Positions 6,063 through 6,625 of a stretch of DNA of 6,625 bases are shown in pieces. The stretch is from an uncultured Lachnospiraceae bacterium (GTDB taxonomy: Bacteria; Bacillota; Clostridia; Lachnospirales; Lachnospiraceae): positions 1 to 6,625 of the forward strand of contig CAJUFU010000099.1 in NCBI GenBank assembly GCA_910585555.1, written 5' to 3'. Every line of letters begins with the position of its first letter. Within the stretch, counting starts at the first letter, position 1. A program made the position numbers and the translations under genes. The notes below the pieces were generated by a model that did no database searches, was not told where the DNA came from, and saw only the letters and a program-made list of their open reading frames with translations.

Positions 6063-6625
6063 TCAATCTTCGCGGTATCCCGCCAGAAATTCCACATATT
6101 TACCAGTACCGATGGCTACCGCTGTCATCGGATCCTCAGCTGTCATCGTATTGATACCTGTCTTAGCTGCAATCAAATCCTCCAATCCGCGCAACAGACT
6201 GCCGCCGCCAGTAAGAACAATTCCCCTGTCTGCAATATCCGCCGCCAGTTCCGGGGGCGTTTTCTCCAAAACGCTGTGTATCGTCTCCACGATCTGCACC
6301 GTGGTCTCATGCAAAGCTTCCTCTGTTTCTTCGGAAGATACTTTCACGGTTCTGGGCAGTCCCGTCACCAGATTACGGCCCCTGACGTCCATATAGTCTA
6401 CTTCCGGTCTCTTATAGGCAGAACCGATTTTAATCTTTAAATCCTCCGCTGTCCGCTCACCAATCAGCAGGTTATGTTTCTTACGCATATAGCGTACGAT
6501 TGCCTCATCAAAATCATCCCCGGCAATCTTGATCGATGCGCTGACTACCGTACCGCCCAGAGAAATCACTGCGATATCGGAAGTACCGCCGCCGATATCC
6601 ACGATCATGTTGCCGCAGGGCTTGG
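6063..6625 (-). CDS. mreB: Rod shape-determining protein MreB/Mbl, C-terminal part (5' end outside window)
   Basis: The last 186 residues of a bacterial actin homologue; about 150-160 N-terminal residues lie beyond the window edge. The frame is open to base 6625, and a Met codon at 6608 is internal (preceded by KPCGN), not a start. Visible motifs are the phosphate-2 loop DIGGGTSDIAVISLGG, the segment IGERTAEDLKIKIGSAY typical of MreB, the adenosine motif IVLTGGGSLLRGLEDLI, and EDPMTAVAIGTGKYVEFL near the end. MreB-type proteins polymerise under the membrane with ATP and direct lateral wall synthesis. The paralogues MreB, Mbl and MreBH cannot be separated from this fragment. Placement directly before FlhO- and FlhP-like genes is the mbl arrangement of Bacillus subtilis, so mbl is a reasonable alternative name. 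The gene ends with TGA 18 bases before the FlgF-like gene and no terminator lies between them. Confidence 0.95.
   Translation of the reverse strand, partial: KPCGNMIVDIGGGTSDIAVISLGGTVVSASIKIAGDDFDEAIVRYMRKKHNLLIGERTAEDLKIKIGSAYKRPEVDYMDVRGRNLVTGLPRTVKVSSEETEEALHETTVQIVETIHSVLEKTPPELAADIADRGIVLTGGGSLLRGLEDLIAAKTGINTMTAEDPMTAVAIGTGKYVEFLAGYRED

Noticed and set aside
5487..6440. Plus-strand frame of 317 codons opposite the FlgF-like gene and mreB
   Set aside because: The antisense translation is Ile/His/Arg-rich with no domain, and both opposing genes are strongly supported.
6063..6608. Met codon at 6608 as the start of a short MreB-like gene
   Set aside because: The frame continues upstream to the window edge and the Met sits just before the phosphate-2 loop, so it is internal to a gene cut by the edge.

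Overview
The window reads as chromosome of a motile Gram-positive bacterium of the class Clostridia, most likely Lachnospiraceae. This rests on the protein families, strong AGGAGG-type ribosome binding sites, a stand-alone FlgJ rod-binding domain with no muramidase, a RecD2-type helicase, and gene order resembling the motility and competence loci of Firmicutes. No taxonomic search was possible, so the family is an inference. All eight genes lie on the minus strand, so biological order runs from high to low coordinates.

Region 1 (6625 to 3752) is a shape and flagellar-rod block: the C-terminal half of mreB/mbl, a FlgF-like rod protein (flhO-like), FlgG (flhP-like) and a short FlgJ-type rod-binding protein. 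The first three genes are separated by only 18 and 25 bases and are probably cotranscribed. Bacillus subtilis has the same order (mbl-flhO-flhP). The flgG-flgJ spacer holds a compact structured element at 4199-4334: 9-base terminal inverted repeats around four internal hairpins. It looks like an inserted MITE/REP-like palindromic repeat and is the most unusual feature here. A strong hairpin at 3752-3777 closes the block.

Region 2 (3750 to 1) starts with recD2 (DNA helicase), then comFC (phosphoribosyltransferase-fold DNA uptake protein), then a yvyF-type zinc-ribbon flagellar regulator, and ends with the start of a small membrane protein cut by the window edge. Bacillus subtilis has comFC-yvyF just upstream of flgM-flgK-flgL, so hook-junction genes may continue beyond coordinate 1.

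Together the genes cover cell-shape control, distal rod assembly of the flagellum, DNA repair, DNA processing and late flagellar control. They are ordinary housekeeping and motility genes. No defence system, CRISPR array, tRNA, rRNA or transposase gene is visible, and the only mobile-looking sequence is the small palindromic element.
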